Source: JAEZBP01 sp963832725
Lineage (GTDB): Bacteria; Myxococcota_A; Polyangia; Polyangiales; Sandaracinaceae
Direction of reading: 5' to 3'
NCBI GenBank assembly: GCA_963832725.1
Contig: CAWHVG010000002.1
Location: forward strand, 1,240,001-1,304,000
DNA: 64,000 bases
Shown: piece by piece, positions 34,842-43,628 of the stretch
How positions within the stretch are numbered: position 1 is the stretch's first letter
How the letters are laid out: each line of letters starts with the position of its first letter
Translations under genes and position numbers: made by a program
Notes under the pieces: generated by a model
What the model saw: the letters and a program-made list of their open reading frames with translations, nothing else
What the model was told of the DNA's origin: nothing
Database searches by the model: none

Positions 34842-37304
34842 ATGACTCTGGACGCCACCATCCCGCACCACCGGCTCGCGATGGATCGCGACTCCATCCG
34901 CGAGTCGATCCTCGACCACCTCGAGCACGTGCGCATCCGAGACCAGCACTCCACCGAGGCGCTGGATCTCTTCCACGCGGTGGCTCACGCGGCGCGGGCC
35001 CGGATGGCCGATCGCTGGCACGAGTCGCGGCAGCACCAGTGGGAGTCGGGCGTCAAGCGCGTCTACTACCTGTCGATGGAGTACCTGCCGGGCAGGCTGC
35101 TCCGGGACAGCCTCTACAACCTCGGCATCCTGGAGCCGACGCGCGAAGCGGTGGCCGACCTCGGCTACGACCTCGACGCGCTCTTCGACACCGAGGAGGA
35201 TCCGGCGCTCGGCAACGGCGGCCTCGGCCGCCTGGCCTCGTGCTTCCTCGACTCGATGGCCACGCTCGGCATCGCCGGCACCGGCTACGGCATCCGCTAC
35301 GACTACGGCATCTTCCGCCAGCTCCTGGTGGACGGCCGGCAGGTCGAGCTGCCCGACGCCTGGCTGGCGCACGGCACGCCGTGGGAGGTCCGGCGGACCG
35401 ACCTCTCCTACACCATCCGCTACAACGGCCGGGTCGAGCCGCGGACGGACGAGACCGGCCGCACCCACTTCGCGTGGCTCGACACCGACGACGTCTACGC
35501 CGTCGCGCACGACATCCCCGTCCCCGGCTTCCGCAACGGCGTCGTGAACACGCTCCGGCTGTGGAAGGCCGTGCCGGTGCAGGAGTTCGACCTCGACGCG
35601 TTCAACGCCGGCCGGCACGAGCAGTCGGTCGTCCAGCGCGGCTACGCGGAGAACATCTCGCGCATCCTCTACCCGAACGATCACACCCCGCAGGGCCAAG
35701 AGCTGCGTTTGAGGCAGGAGTACTTCTTCGTCTCCGCCTCGCTCCAGGACGCCGTCCGCCGCCACCTCGGCCGCTGGGACGCCCTCGACGACCTGCCCGA
35801 CCGCGCCGTCTTCCAGCTCAACGACACGCACCCCGCGCTCTCGGTCGCCGAGATGATGCGGATCCTGATCGACGAGCACCTCATGGACTGGAAGCGGGCC
35901 TGGCAGATCACCAAGCGCTGCTTCGCCTACACGAACCACACGCTCCTGCCCGAGGCGCTCGAGACCTGGCCCCTGCACCTGCTCGATCGACTCCTGCCGC
36001 GGCAGCTCGATCTCATCCGCGAGATCGATCGCCGCCTGCGCGAAGAGCTGCACCGCGCGGGCAACGACGAGGCCCGCATCGACCGGCTCTCCATCGTCGA
36101 GAACCGCCCCCAGGGCCACGTCCGGATGGCCAACCTCTCGGTCGTGGGCAGCTTCAGCGTCAACGGCGTCAGCAAGCTGCACAGCCGGCTTCTGCGCGAG
36201 CAGATGTTCCCCGAGTACGACGCCTTCTACCCGGGCCGCTTCCGCAACAAGACCAACGGCGTCACCCCGCGCCGCTGGCTGCTCGAGTGCAACCCGCGGC
36301 TGAGCGCGCTCTTCACCGAGGTGGTCGGCAGCGAGGATTGGGTGACCGATCTGAGCGCGCTGAAGCAGGTGGAGGAGCACGCCGCCGACGCCGCGTTCCG
36401 CGAGCGCTGGCGGGCCATCGCCCGGGCCAACAAGGTCGCGCTGGCCGACCACCTGAAGAAGCTGCACGGCGTCGAGCTGGACCCGGACTCCATCTTCGAC
36501 ATCCAGATCAAGCGCATCCACGAGTACAAGCGGCAGCTGCTGAACGTGCTGCACATCGTGGCGCGCTATCAGGAGATCAAGGCCGGCAAGCTCCCGCCGG
36601 CGCCGCGGACCGTCATCTTCGGCGGCAAGGCCGCGAGCGGTTACGTCCGGGCCAAGGAGATCATCCACCTGATCAACTCGGTGGCGAACATCGTCAACGC
36701 CGACCCGGAGACGCGCGATCATCTGCGCGTCTTCTACGTCCCGAACTACCGCGTCTCCATGGCCGAGCGGCTGATTCCGGCCGCGGATCTGTCCGAGCAG
36801 ATCTCCTGCGCCGGCCAGGAGGCGTCGGGCACCGGCAACATGAAGCTCTCGATGAACGGCGCGCTGACCATCGGCACGCTGGACGGCGCCAACGTCGAGA
36901 TCAAAGACGCCGTCGGCGACGAGAACATCTTCATCTTCGGGCTCACCGCAGAGCAGGTTCACGAGACGCTCTCGAACGGCTATCACCCCGGCCGCCTCTA
37001 CGAAGAGGATGCGCGCATCCACGCCGTGGTGGACGCCATCGGCGAGGGCTCGTTCTCGCCCGACGAGCCGCGCCGCTTCGAAGGGCTCGCCCACTCGCTC
37101 CTGCGCGACGGCGAGCGCTACGTCCACCTGGCGGATTTCGACTCCTACCTCGAGGCCCAGCGCGCCGTGGAAGACCTCTACGTCCAGCAGGACGAGTGGA
37201 CCCGCCGCTCCATCCTGAACAGCGCGCGCATGGGCCCCTTCTCGAGCGACGAGACCATCCGCGACTACGCCCGCGACATCTGGGGCGTCTCCGTCGATCG
37301 CTGA
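34842..37304 (+). CDS. glgP: Glycogen/starch phosphorylase
   Basis: The product has 820 residues, the normal length for GT35 phosphorylases. Landmarks: RVYYLSMEYLPGRLLRDSLYNLG near residue 65, DPALGNGGLGRLASCFLDSMATL near 120, FQLNDTHPALSVAEMMRIL, RFRNKTNGVTPRRWL, KRIHEYKRQLLN and the PLP site EASGTGNMKLSMNGALTIGTLDGAN with the Schiff-base Lys at about 668. The enzyme releases glucose 1-phosphate from glycogen by phosphorolysis. ATG 34842. The GH-like lipoprotein gene follows after a strong hairpin, so co-transcription is doubtful. Confidence 0.96.
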   Translation: MTLDATIPHHRLAMDRDSIRESILDHLEHVRIRDQHSTEALDLFHAVAHAARARMADRWHESRQHQWESGVKRVYYLSMEYLPGRLLRDSLYNLGILEPTREAVADLGYDLDALFDTEEDPALGNGGLGRLASCFLDSMATLGIAGTGYGIRYDYGIFRQLLVDGRQVELPDAWLAHGTPWEVRRTDLSYTIRYNGRVEPRTDETGRTHFAWLDTDDVYAVAHDIPVPGFRNGVVNTLRLWKAVPVQEFDLDAFNAGRHEQSVVQRGYAENISRILYPNDHTPQGQELRLRQEYFFVSASLQDAVRRHLGRWDALDDLPDRAVFQLNDTHPALSVAEMMRILIDEHLMDWKRAWQITKRCFAYTNHTLLPEALETWPLHLLDRLLPRQLDLIREIDRRLREELHRAGNDEARIDRLSIVENRPQGHVRMANLSVVGSFSVNGVSKLHSRLLREQMFPEYDAFYPGRFRNKTNGVTPRRWLLECNPRLSALFTEVVGSEDWVTDLSALKQVEEHAADAAFRERWRAIARANKVALADHLKKLHGVELDPDSIFDIQIKRIHEYKRQLLNVLHIVARYQEIKAGKLPPAPRTVIFGGKAASGYVRAKEIIHLINSVANIVNADPETRDHLRVFYVPNYRVSMAERLIPAADLSEQISCAGQEASGTGNMKLSMNGALTIGTLDGANVEIKDAVGDENIFIFGLTAEQVHETLSNGYHPGRLYEEDARIHAVVDAIGEGSFSPDEPRRFEGLAHSLLRDGERYVHLADFDSYLEAQRAVEDLYVQQDEWTRRSILNSARMGPFSSDETIRDYARDIWGVSVDR

Positions 37305-37328
37305 ACCGGCGCCTCTCTCGTACGAGCT

Positions 37329-37352
37329 CCCTCCCCCCGAGCCGGGGGAGGG
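37329..37352. terminator. Hairpin downstream of glgP
   Basis: A 9-bp stem (CCCTCCCCC / GGGGGAGGG) with loop CGAGCC starts 25 bp after the glgP stop. There is no T-run after it, so strength is uncertain. Confidence 0.55.
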
Positions 37353-37421
37353 CTGGGATCGGGGCGAGCGGCGGTCTCGGCGCCGCAGCACCGCGCGCCC
37401 GGCTCCGCTACCATCGCGTCC

Positions 37422-39407
37422 GTGGCACGCGCTTCCATCCTCACGCTCGCCGGCCTCTCTCTGCTGGCGCTCGCTTGCTCCGGACCCTCGGCGACGCCGG
37501 ACGCGTCCGCGGACGCCGGCCAGTCCGACGCCCCCGACGCGGGCTCGCCCGACGCCGGCCGCATCGTCGACGCCGGGCCGAACCCCGTCTTCGACACCAG
37601 CACCACCTGGATGGCCGCGCCGCTCGACTGCCCCGACGGACCGGCGCAGCGCGTGGGCCGCGACCTCGGCGACCAGCGGCGCTTCGCGCTGAGCGTCCTG
37701 CACTACAACATCCAGTACGTCGCCGGCGGGCTCGACAACTTCTACATCGGCGGGTTCGAGCCCAGCCCCGGCTGGACCGACGACCGCGTGCAGGACCTCA
37801 TCGTCACGGTCGGGCTCGTCCCCGTGCTGGACATGCTCGACAGCCACCCGGGCTGGACGCTCACCATCGAGATGCAGGCCTACATGATCGAGATCCTGCT
37901 CGCGCGGCACCGCGACGTGGCGCAGCACCTGGTCGATCTCGTGCGCGGCGGGCAGATCGAGCTGCTCTCGTTCCACTACGCCGACCAGCTCTTCCTGGCC
38001 TACCCGCGCCACCACATGGAGCTCAGCCAGGGGCTGGTCCACGACACGCTGGCAGGGGCTTGCCTCGCGCCCAGCTCGCCGGTGTTCACGCAGGAGGGGC
38101 AGTACGGCGAGGGCATGGCCGATCTCCTCGGCTCGGACAGCGTGCTCCTGCTCCCGAAGAACCTCTTCTCCTACTTCCACGGCGACGTGAGCGCGCTGCC
38201 GCCCTACTACCAGGTGCGCGACGTGCCGGTGGTGATCGCGGGCCGCGGGGTCGACGACGCCGCGAGCGGGTTTCAGACGCAGTGGGTGTACATGGACGAC
38301 GCCGAGCTCCTGGCGACCGACGGCATCGACCCCTACTTCCCCCTCGACTTCATGGTGAAGCCGGAGGCCATCGCCGCGTTCGAGTCGCGGCTCTCCGATC
38401 TCGAGGCCAACGGCTACGTCATCGCCGGCGTCTCGGACTACGTCGCGACGTTGCAGAGCGCCGGCGTCACCCCGGAGGATCTCCCGCCCACGATCGACGG
38501 CACCTGGCAGCCGGACGACACCGACGATCTCGGGCGCTGGATGGGCGACAGCGGCGCGTTCGCGGACGGCGAGCGCGACAACGGCGTGCTCACCAAGAAC
38601 ACGCGCGCCGGGCGGATGGCGCTGGCGGCGGAGACCGCGCTGGCGGCGGCGCAGGCGGCGGGGAGCGAGCCGCCGGGCGCCGCGGACGACCTGCGCCGCG
38701 CCTGGCGCGACCTCTTGTTGGGCGAGGTGAGCGACGCGACCGGCTGGAACCCCATCCCGAACGAGGTCGCGTACGCGATGATCCAAGCCGGCCTGGCCTC
38801 GGACCGCGCGCGCAGCGTGGCCATCGCCGCCGCCGCCGCGCTCGGCGTGAGCCCCCCCTTCGTCGTCGACACCAGAGACGGCAGCGTGCACCCGGCGAGC
38901 GAGCTGCCGCCGCCGTCGCTCGAGGACGATCCGGCGCCGCCCTTCACCCTCACCGGCGGCGACCGCCCGTTCACCTCACAGTGGCAGCGCGTGTCCGGCG
39001 AGCCCGACCACCACGTGCTGACCGTCGCCATCGCCGCCGGCGACGGCCCGGCCGAGATCACCTTGCCCTGGCCGACCGACACCATCCGCTACACGCCCGC
39101 GCTGCTCGACGGCACCTCGGTCGACGTCCCGCTCTCGGCGCTCACCTTCACGACGGCCGGCGTCCCCATCGACGCCGGCCCCTTCGCGCTCGACGACGAC
39201 CAGTGGCTCGTCCTCGACACCGCCTCGGTAGCGCTCGCCGCGCGCCTCGACCGCGCCGCCCAGACCGTGAGCTTCGTCGACCACACCCTGCCCGCGACGG
39301 GCACCGCGACCTGGATCTTCCACGTCGTCACCGGCCCCGTCAATCGCGCGCTCGCCGTCGCCGACGCCCTGAACGTCCACCCCCGCGTGCGAGTCGACGC
39401 GCCCTGA
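37422..39407 (+). CDS. Lipoprotein with glycoside hydrolase/deacetylase-like fold (GH57/GH38-like)
   Basis: The product has 661 residues starting at GTG 37422 (MARASILTLAGLSLLALACSG, lipobox ALAC), followed by an Asp/Ala linker. Residues ~85-380 resemble the N-terminal barrel of GH57/alpha-mannosidase-type enzymes (FALSVLHYNIQYVAGGL, LTIEMQAYMIEIL, QIELLSFHYADQLFLAYPRHH, VFTQEGQYGEGMADLL); the C-terminal ~250 residues look like beta-sandwich domains. A role in extracytoplasmic polysaccharide breakdown is inferred and would fit glgP upstream, but no catalytic pair can be fixed by eye. The last codons and stop are duplicated downstream. Confidence 0.7.
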   Translation: MARASILTLAGLSLLALACSGPSATPDASADAGQSDAPDAGSPDAGRIVDAGPNPVFDTSTTWMAAPLDCPDGPAQRVGRDLGDQRRFALSVLHYNIQYVAGGLDNFYIGGFEPSPGWTDDRVQDLIVTVGLVPVLDMLDSHPGWTLTIEMQAYMIEILLARHRDVAQHLVDLVRGGQIELLSFHYADQLFLAYPRHHMELSQGLVHDTLAGACLAPSSPVFTQEGQYGEGMADLLGSDSVLLLPKNLFSYFHGDVSALPPYYQVRDVPVVIAGRGVDDAASGFQTQWVYMDDAELLATDGIDPYFPLDFMVKPEAIAAFESRLSDLEANGYVIAGVSDYVATLQSAGVTPEDLPPTIDGTWQPDDTDDLGRWMGDSGAFADGERDNGVLTKNTRAGRMALAAETALAAAQAAGSEPPGAADDLRRAWRDLLLGEVSDATGWNPIPNEVAYAMIQAGLASDRARSVAIAAAAALGVSPPFVVDTRDGSVHPASELPPPSLEDDPAPPFTLTGGDRPFTSQWQRVSGEPDHHVLTVAIAAGDGPAEITLPWPTDTIRYTPALLDGTSVDVPLSALTFTTAGVPIDAGPFALDDDQWLVLDTASVALAARLDRAAQTVSFVDHTLPATGTATWIFHVVTGPVNRALAVADALNVHPRVRVDAP

Positions 39408-39570
39408 ACGTCCGGCGAGGCTCTGGAGGACACCGCGCGAGAGTCGAACGCGCACCGGATCGCGCGCTCGGCGTCGCCCTGAACGTCCACCCCCGCGTGC
39501 GCGTCGACGCGCCCTGAACGTCCGGCGAGGCTCTGGAGGACACCGCGCGCGAGAGTGGAACGCGCACCGG
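39366..39570. repeat. 93/95-bp direct repeat: duplicated 3' end of the GH-like gene
   Basis: Units 39366-39458 and 39476-39570 (offset 110 bp) are about 97% identical, differing by one 2-bp indel and two or three substitutions. The first holds the last 14 codons, the stop and ~50 bp downstream. Inside each unit a smaller element, GCCCTGAACGTCC, occurs twice, so the repeat is nested. Confidence 0.9.
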
Positions 39571-39722
39571 CCACGCAGCTCAGCGCGAGCGGTGGTGAGC
39601 CTGCCCGAGGAGGTCGGACCCGGCGAGCAGCGCCGCGACCGTCACCCGGACTGCAGTGCCGGCGCCGGTCGCGGGTGTGGGCTCGAGTTCCTGGTGTCTT
39701 CGGCTCGAGCGCGAGCGGCTCG

Positions 39723-40478
39723 TCAGCTCGTCTGGGTGGTCGCGTGATGGGGGCGTTGGTAGAGGGCGTCGAGCTCGAAGGCCTTGGCCAGGGCGGGGAG
39801 GCCGCGGGCTCGGGCGGCGGCGCGGGCGGCGCGGCGGGCCCGGCGGACGAGGTCGACGATGATCCCGTCGACCAGGTCGAGGCGCTGGGTCTCCTCGGGT
39901 GTGCCGGGCTTGCCGGGGCGGGCCGCGTCGGCCTGGCGCAGGGTGGTGAGCGCCGTGTCGATCGCGGCCGTGGCGTCGGGGCCTCCGCGGTCGGCCGTGG
40001 CGTCGGCCACCGGCCCGAGGGCGAGCGTGCTCTTCAAGCGCTGGAGCTGATCGCGGAGGCTCTCGGCGCTCGAACCGACCGGCGTGATGGCGTCGAGGGT
40101 GAGGTCGACGGCGCGGACGGTCTCGGTGTCGCCGGCGTCGAGGAGGTCGCTGCGCGCGCCGCGGAGGATGGCGTCGCCGCGCAGGCGTGCCTCCTTGGCC
40201 AGCTTCATGGCGCTGGTGAACGCGGCCGTGGCGGCGCGGACGTCGGCCTTGGCGCCGCCGCGCTGGACCCCGGCCTCGAGCAACGCGTCGCGGCCGTCGC
40301 TCAGTCGCGTCGTGTCCCGCGTCCCGAATCCGCAAGGTCCGACGTCGGCTGCGTGGCCATCGAGCGCGCGGAGCGTGTCGTCGGCCTGCCCGAGCGTGAG
40401 CTCCGAGCCGTAGCGTCGTCCGATGGCGATGTAATGCTCGCGGGCTTCAGGTGAGAGCGCGTCCAGATCGAGTGCCAT
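39723..40478 (-). CDS. Hypothetical alpha-helical protein, 251 residues
   Basis: No family recognised. The protein is Ala/Arg/Leu-rich and almost wholly helical with possible coiled-coil segments (AFTSAMKLAKEARLRGDAILRGARSDLLDAGDTETVRAVDLTLDAI). ATG 40478 follows GGGAGGGAATC, a good Shine-Dalgarno. No signal peptide or membrane helix. The neighbouring array and remnant to its upstream side give no clue to function. Confidence 0.6.
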   Translation of the reverse strand: MALDLDALSPEAREHYIAIGRRYGSELTLGQADDTLRALDGHAADVGPCGFGTRDTTRLSDGRDALLEAGVQRGGAKADVRAATAAFTSAMKLAKEARLRGDAILRGARSDLLDAGDTETVRAVDLTLDAITPVGSSAESLRDQLQRLKSTLALGPVADATADRGGPDATAAIDTALTTLRQADAARPGKPGTPEETQRLDLVDGIIVDLVRRARRAARAAARARGLPALAKAFELDALYQRPHHATTQTS

Positions 40479-40816
40479 GATTCCCTCCCAAGTGGTTGAC
40501 GGCCCACCCTATCAAATGGAGATGTGGGTTCGCAAATGAAGGCCCTCAGGCCCCGGGAGGCGGTGCGGGCCAATCCCGGACGGGCGAGATGAAGCCGAGA
40601 GAGCGAGCTCGGTCTCCGCCGAGGTCCGCCTACGAGCCATCGAGGGGGGCGGAGAAAACGAGGCGCGGGGCAGGACCGACGGCGACCCGTGCGAGCCCGA
40701 GTCGGACCTGTGCAAACGAGAATGATGCCCGCGCAGCGGAGGGTGGGACGGGGACGAGCGCACTCGGAACCTGTGCGAATGAGACGGGGACGAGCGCAGG
40801 CGCGCTCGTGTTCCGC
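40479..40816. other. Spacer between the hypothetical gene and the second 21-bp array
   Basis: About 340 bp with no convincing gene. The final 80 bp contain degenerate copies of the array motif (around ACTCGGAACCTGTGCGAATGAG), so the repeat may once have extended further left. Confidence 0.4.
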
Positions 40817-41278
40817 GCAAGCGTGATCGGCCTCCGTGCAAGCGTGATCGGGCTCCGCGCAAGCGTGATCGGAACCTGTGCAAGCGCGCTCGGAACCTGT
40901 GCAAGCGCGCGTGGGATCCGTGCAAGCACGCTCGGACTCGGTGCGACCGTGAACGTGCTCGGTGCAAGCGTGCTCGGAACCTGTGCAAGCATGATCGGGC
41001 TCCGTGCAAGCGTGCTCGGAACCCGTGCAAGCGCGCGTGGGATCCGTGCAAGCACGCTCGGACTCGGTGCGAGCGTGAACGTGCTCGGTGCGAGCGTGAT
41101 CGGCCTCCGTGCAAGCGTGCTCGGAACCTGTGCAAGCGTGATCGGACTCGGTGCGAGCGTGATCGGACTCGGTGCAAGCGTGGTCGTGCTCGGTGCAAGC
41201 GTGCTCGGAACCTGTGCAAGCGCGTGTGGGCTTGGTGCGAGCGTGCTCGGAACCTGTGGGAGCGTGATCGGGCTCTGC
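40817..41278. repeat. 21-bp minisatellite, 22 units without any indel
   Basis: Twenty-two consecutive 21-bp units (exactly 462 bp) of the motif starting GCAAGCGTGMTCGG and ending CTSGGT/CCTGT. Units 4-7 recur as units 10-13, giving a 126-bp higher-order period. No unit departs from 21 bp. All frames are largely open; frame 1 gives C-K-R-x-R-x-x heptads that run in frame into the gene remnant at 41279. It is unrelated in sequence to the first array (17190) apart from period. No spacers, so not CRISPR. Confidence 0.93.
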
Positions 41279-41480
41279 AGACGCTCCGTCAACAGCTCGA
41301 GGAGCGCATGGGCGGAAACAACCAGGCGCCGCCGCTCGATCGCGACGCGTACCTCGCGCGCTGCGACGAGCTCCCCGCCGGCGCGCAGCAGTGCACGATC
41401 ATGAGCTACGCCGCCGGGCACCAGGAGCAGCGCGCGCAGTTCCGCAGCCAGATCCAGGCGGCGCAGCAGCCGCAGGGATC
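41279..41480 (+). pseudogene. Remnant of a conserved hypothetical gene, fused in frame to the array
   Basis: Directly after the last 21-bp unit, in the same frame as the array's Cys-Lys-Arg heptads, lies a natural-looking sequence: LRQQLEERMGGNNQAPPLDRDAYLARCDELPAGAQQCTIMSYAAGHQEQ. The Cys-x8-Cys...SYAA...H pattern recalls C-terminal domains of small conserved myxobacterial proteins. The expected N-terminal half is missing and the only start codon in frame (GTG 41224) is inside the array. The array appears to have replaced or invaded the 5' part of the gene. The frame stays open to 41637 but loses protein character after ~41480. Confidence 0.45.
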
Positions 41481-41617
41481 GGCGGGTCACGCCGGTCGAG
41501 CCGATCGCGGATGGGCCGCGCGCGACGAGCACGGAGTAGCGCCGGCGCTCGAGGCTGGAATGGGGGTTCGCGAGACGGCGGGTCGAACGAGGTCGACTCG
41601 AGCGGGGATGTCCGGCG

Positions 41618-43303
41618 CTACTCGGTGGCCCGCGTGATGGGTCGCGCTCGGACGCCGCGCAGGACGCGGTAGTTGCGGCAGCTCGACACCGGCGTCCACT
41701 CGACCTCGATGTCGCCGAGGCGCTGGCGCGGTTCGACGCGGAAGCGATCCCGCCCGGGGCCCTCGACGAGGAGAACGTCGAGGTGGTGGCGGATCATCTC
41801 CACCACGGCGCGGTCGACGAGGAAGGGGGACATCGCCGTGACGACCGGCTGCCCGTCGATCACCGACGACATCTCCATGGCCGCCCAGTGGTGATTGAAG
41901 ACGATGCCGCCGGCCGGCTGCTGCGCCATCGCTTCGACGCAGGGCGCGATGCGCGTCTGGTAGTTGTCGCGCAGGCGGTCGTACTCCACCCCGTGGATGT
42001 CGTAGAGCGTGATCCCGGCCAGGGCGAGCGACGCGACGACCAACGCCCCGCACGCGAGCGGCGCGGTCCGGCGGAGCAAGTGGAGACCGACGGCCGTGAT
42101 CAGCGCCAGGAGCGGGATCAAGGCGAGGAGGTAGCGCGGTCCGATCTGGAGCCCCCCGTCGTTCGGTACGATCGCGACGATGCCGACGAACGTCAACGCC
42201 GCCACCACGCTCGCCCGCCGCGACGCGACACCCAGCGTTCCACGCGCCGGCAGCGCGACGCCGGCCAGCACCAACGACGCCCACGTGAACGTCACATAGT
42301 GAAACCATCGAACGCGCAGTAGCCGCCCTCGTTCGATGGCCTCGTCGAAGCGCTCGGTGAGCGTCCTCGTCTCTTCGAGCACCTGGATGCTGTGGACCCC
42401 GCGAACGTCGCCGTAGAGCCACTGGTTGACCAGCAGATAGAGCCCGAGCATCAGCCCGAAGGTCGCCACCGCGAGCGCGGGCTTCTGCCAGTCCTTTCGA
42501 CGGAGATGAGCCGCCGTCGCGAACGCACCGAAGACGAGCGCCTCCGGTCGCAGGAAGACGGCCGCGCCCAGGAGCAGGCCGGCGCGCGCAGCCCGCACGC
42601 GGCTCGGCTTCGTCTCCAAGAGCGCCAGGTCCGCGTAGCCGAGCAACGCGAACGCCACCGCGGGCGCGTGCTCCCAGAAGATCGCGCCGTAGAAGGTGAG
42701 CGGCGACGCGAAGACCACCAGGGCCAGCGCGAGCGATGCCGGGAGCCAAGCGATCCGGAGCTCGCGGAAGAGCCACACCAGTCGAGCCCAGATGGTCAGG
42801 ATCGAGAGGACCGGAATGACCAGGAGGCCCCTCCACCCGAAGAGGGCGTAGCCCGGCGCCGAGAGGGTGGGGAAGGTCCACTCGAAGCTCGGATACCAAT
42901 GGCCGTGGAGCGGGTGCGCGAAGGGTGGGCGGAAGGGGTACATCCCCTGGTCCCAGAGGGAGCGCACCCACGCGGGCTGGTCGAGGTCGAGCCAGGCGAC
43001 GAAGTGACCGTCGAGGAGCTGCCGGGTCATCAGGGCTTTCAGCCCGCCGTCCCCGGAAAAGAAGACCTCGGGTCTCAGCGTGCTCAGCAGCGCGGCGCCC
43101 CATGCGCATCCGACGGCGATGATCGCCGCGCAGCTCGCGAACCAGAGCACGCGTTCTCGTCGCCCGCGCCGTGATCCATCTGCGCTATTCGGAGACACCA
43201 GCCGTGGACTCTTCCACAGCGGTGCACGGCGCGCGAGGCGTTGCGGTGACAGTGGATGGATGCGGGTGGCGTCAACGTGTGTTGACGTCTCCGTGCGAAG
43301 CAT
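41618..43303 (-). CDS. Polytopic membrane glycosyltransferase (LA_3751/LA_3752-like, GT39-type fold)
   Basis: The product has 561 residues from ATG 43303. After a ~45-residue Arg-rich cytoplasmic tail, a first helix (ASCAAIIAVGCAWGAALL) precedes the periplasmic loop FFSGDGGLKALMTRQLLDG, where an Asp after the first helix is typical of PMT/ArnT-type glycosyltransferases using polyprenyl-linked sugars. Roughly ten more helices follow, ending with a soluble C-terminal region. The layout fits the LA_3751/LA_3752 family of putative glycosyltransferases. An upstream in-frame stretch to 43420 contains the simple repeat FAEVFAEV and is probably non-coding. Substrate unknown. Confidence 0.75.
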   Translation of the reverse strand: MLRTETSTHVDATRIHPLSPQRLARRAPLWKSPRLVSPNSADGSRRGRRERVLWFASCAAIIAVGCAWGAALLSTLRPEVFFSGDGGLKALMTRQLLDGHFVAWLDLDQPAWVRSLWDQGMYPFRPPFAHPLHGHWYPSFEWTFPTLSAPGYALFGWRGLLVIPVLSILTIWARLVWLFRELRIAWLPASLALALVVFASPLTFYGAIFWEHAPAVAFALLGYADLALLETKPSRVRAARAGLLLGAAVFLRPEALVFGAFATAAHLRRKDWQKPALAVATFGLMLGLYLLVNQWLYGDVRGVHSIQVLEETRTLTERFDEAIERGRLLRVRWFHYVTFTWASLVLAGVALPARGTLGVASRRASVVAALTFVGIVAIVPNDGGLQIGPRYLLALIPLLALITAVGLHLLRRTAPLACGALVVASLALAGITLYDIHGVEYDRLRDNYQTRIAPCVEAMAQQPAGGIVFNHHWAAMEMSSVIDGQPVVTAMSPFLVDRAVVEMIRHHLDVLLVEGPGRDRFRVEPRQRLGDIEVEWTPVSSCRNYRVLRGVRARPITRATE

Positions 43304-43628
43304 TGGTTCGTTCGCTCGGCGCCGAGCCCGGTGCGGCGAGGGTCCAGGCCCGTCGGCGCTGCGGCGCTCGGTCTCGGCCGCGAACACCTCCGCGAACACC
43401 TCCGCGAACAGGGGCGCCACGGGTGTGTGTCCTCCGCGGACCGTCGCCGCTCGCGAGCCCGTTGTGCGGCGCGACGCGGGGGGCTAGGGCGCCCCTCATG
43501 ATCTCGGACCGAGGCTTGCTGGGCAGGATGCCCGGCCGCGATCCGGTTGGACGCGATGGGTTACCTCGTCGCGTGGGGCCGGGCCGTGGATCCACTTCAT
43601 CTCCGCGCTTCGTTCGGTCGGGAGCCGG
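43304..43628. other. Divergent intergenic region with a 12-bp tandem repeat
   Basis: A 325-bp gap between the divergent glycosyltransferase and sensor-kinase genes. It contains 2.6 copies of the 12-bp unit GCGAACACCTCC at 43380-43410. No other feature was recognised; promoters for both genes are expected here. Confidence 0.5.

Noticed and set aside
34833..38891. A 1352-codon minus-strand open frame
   Set aside because: It is antisense to glycogen phosphorylase and the GH-like gene and has shadow composition (Val/Asp/His-rich).
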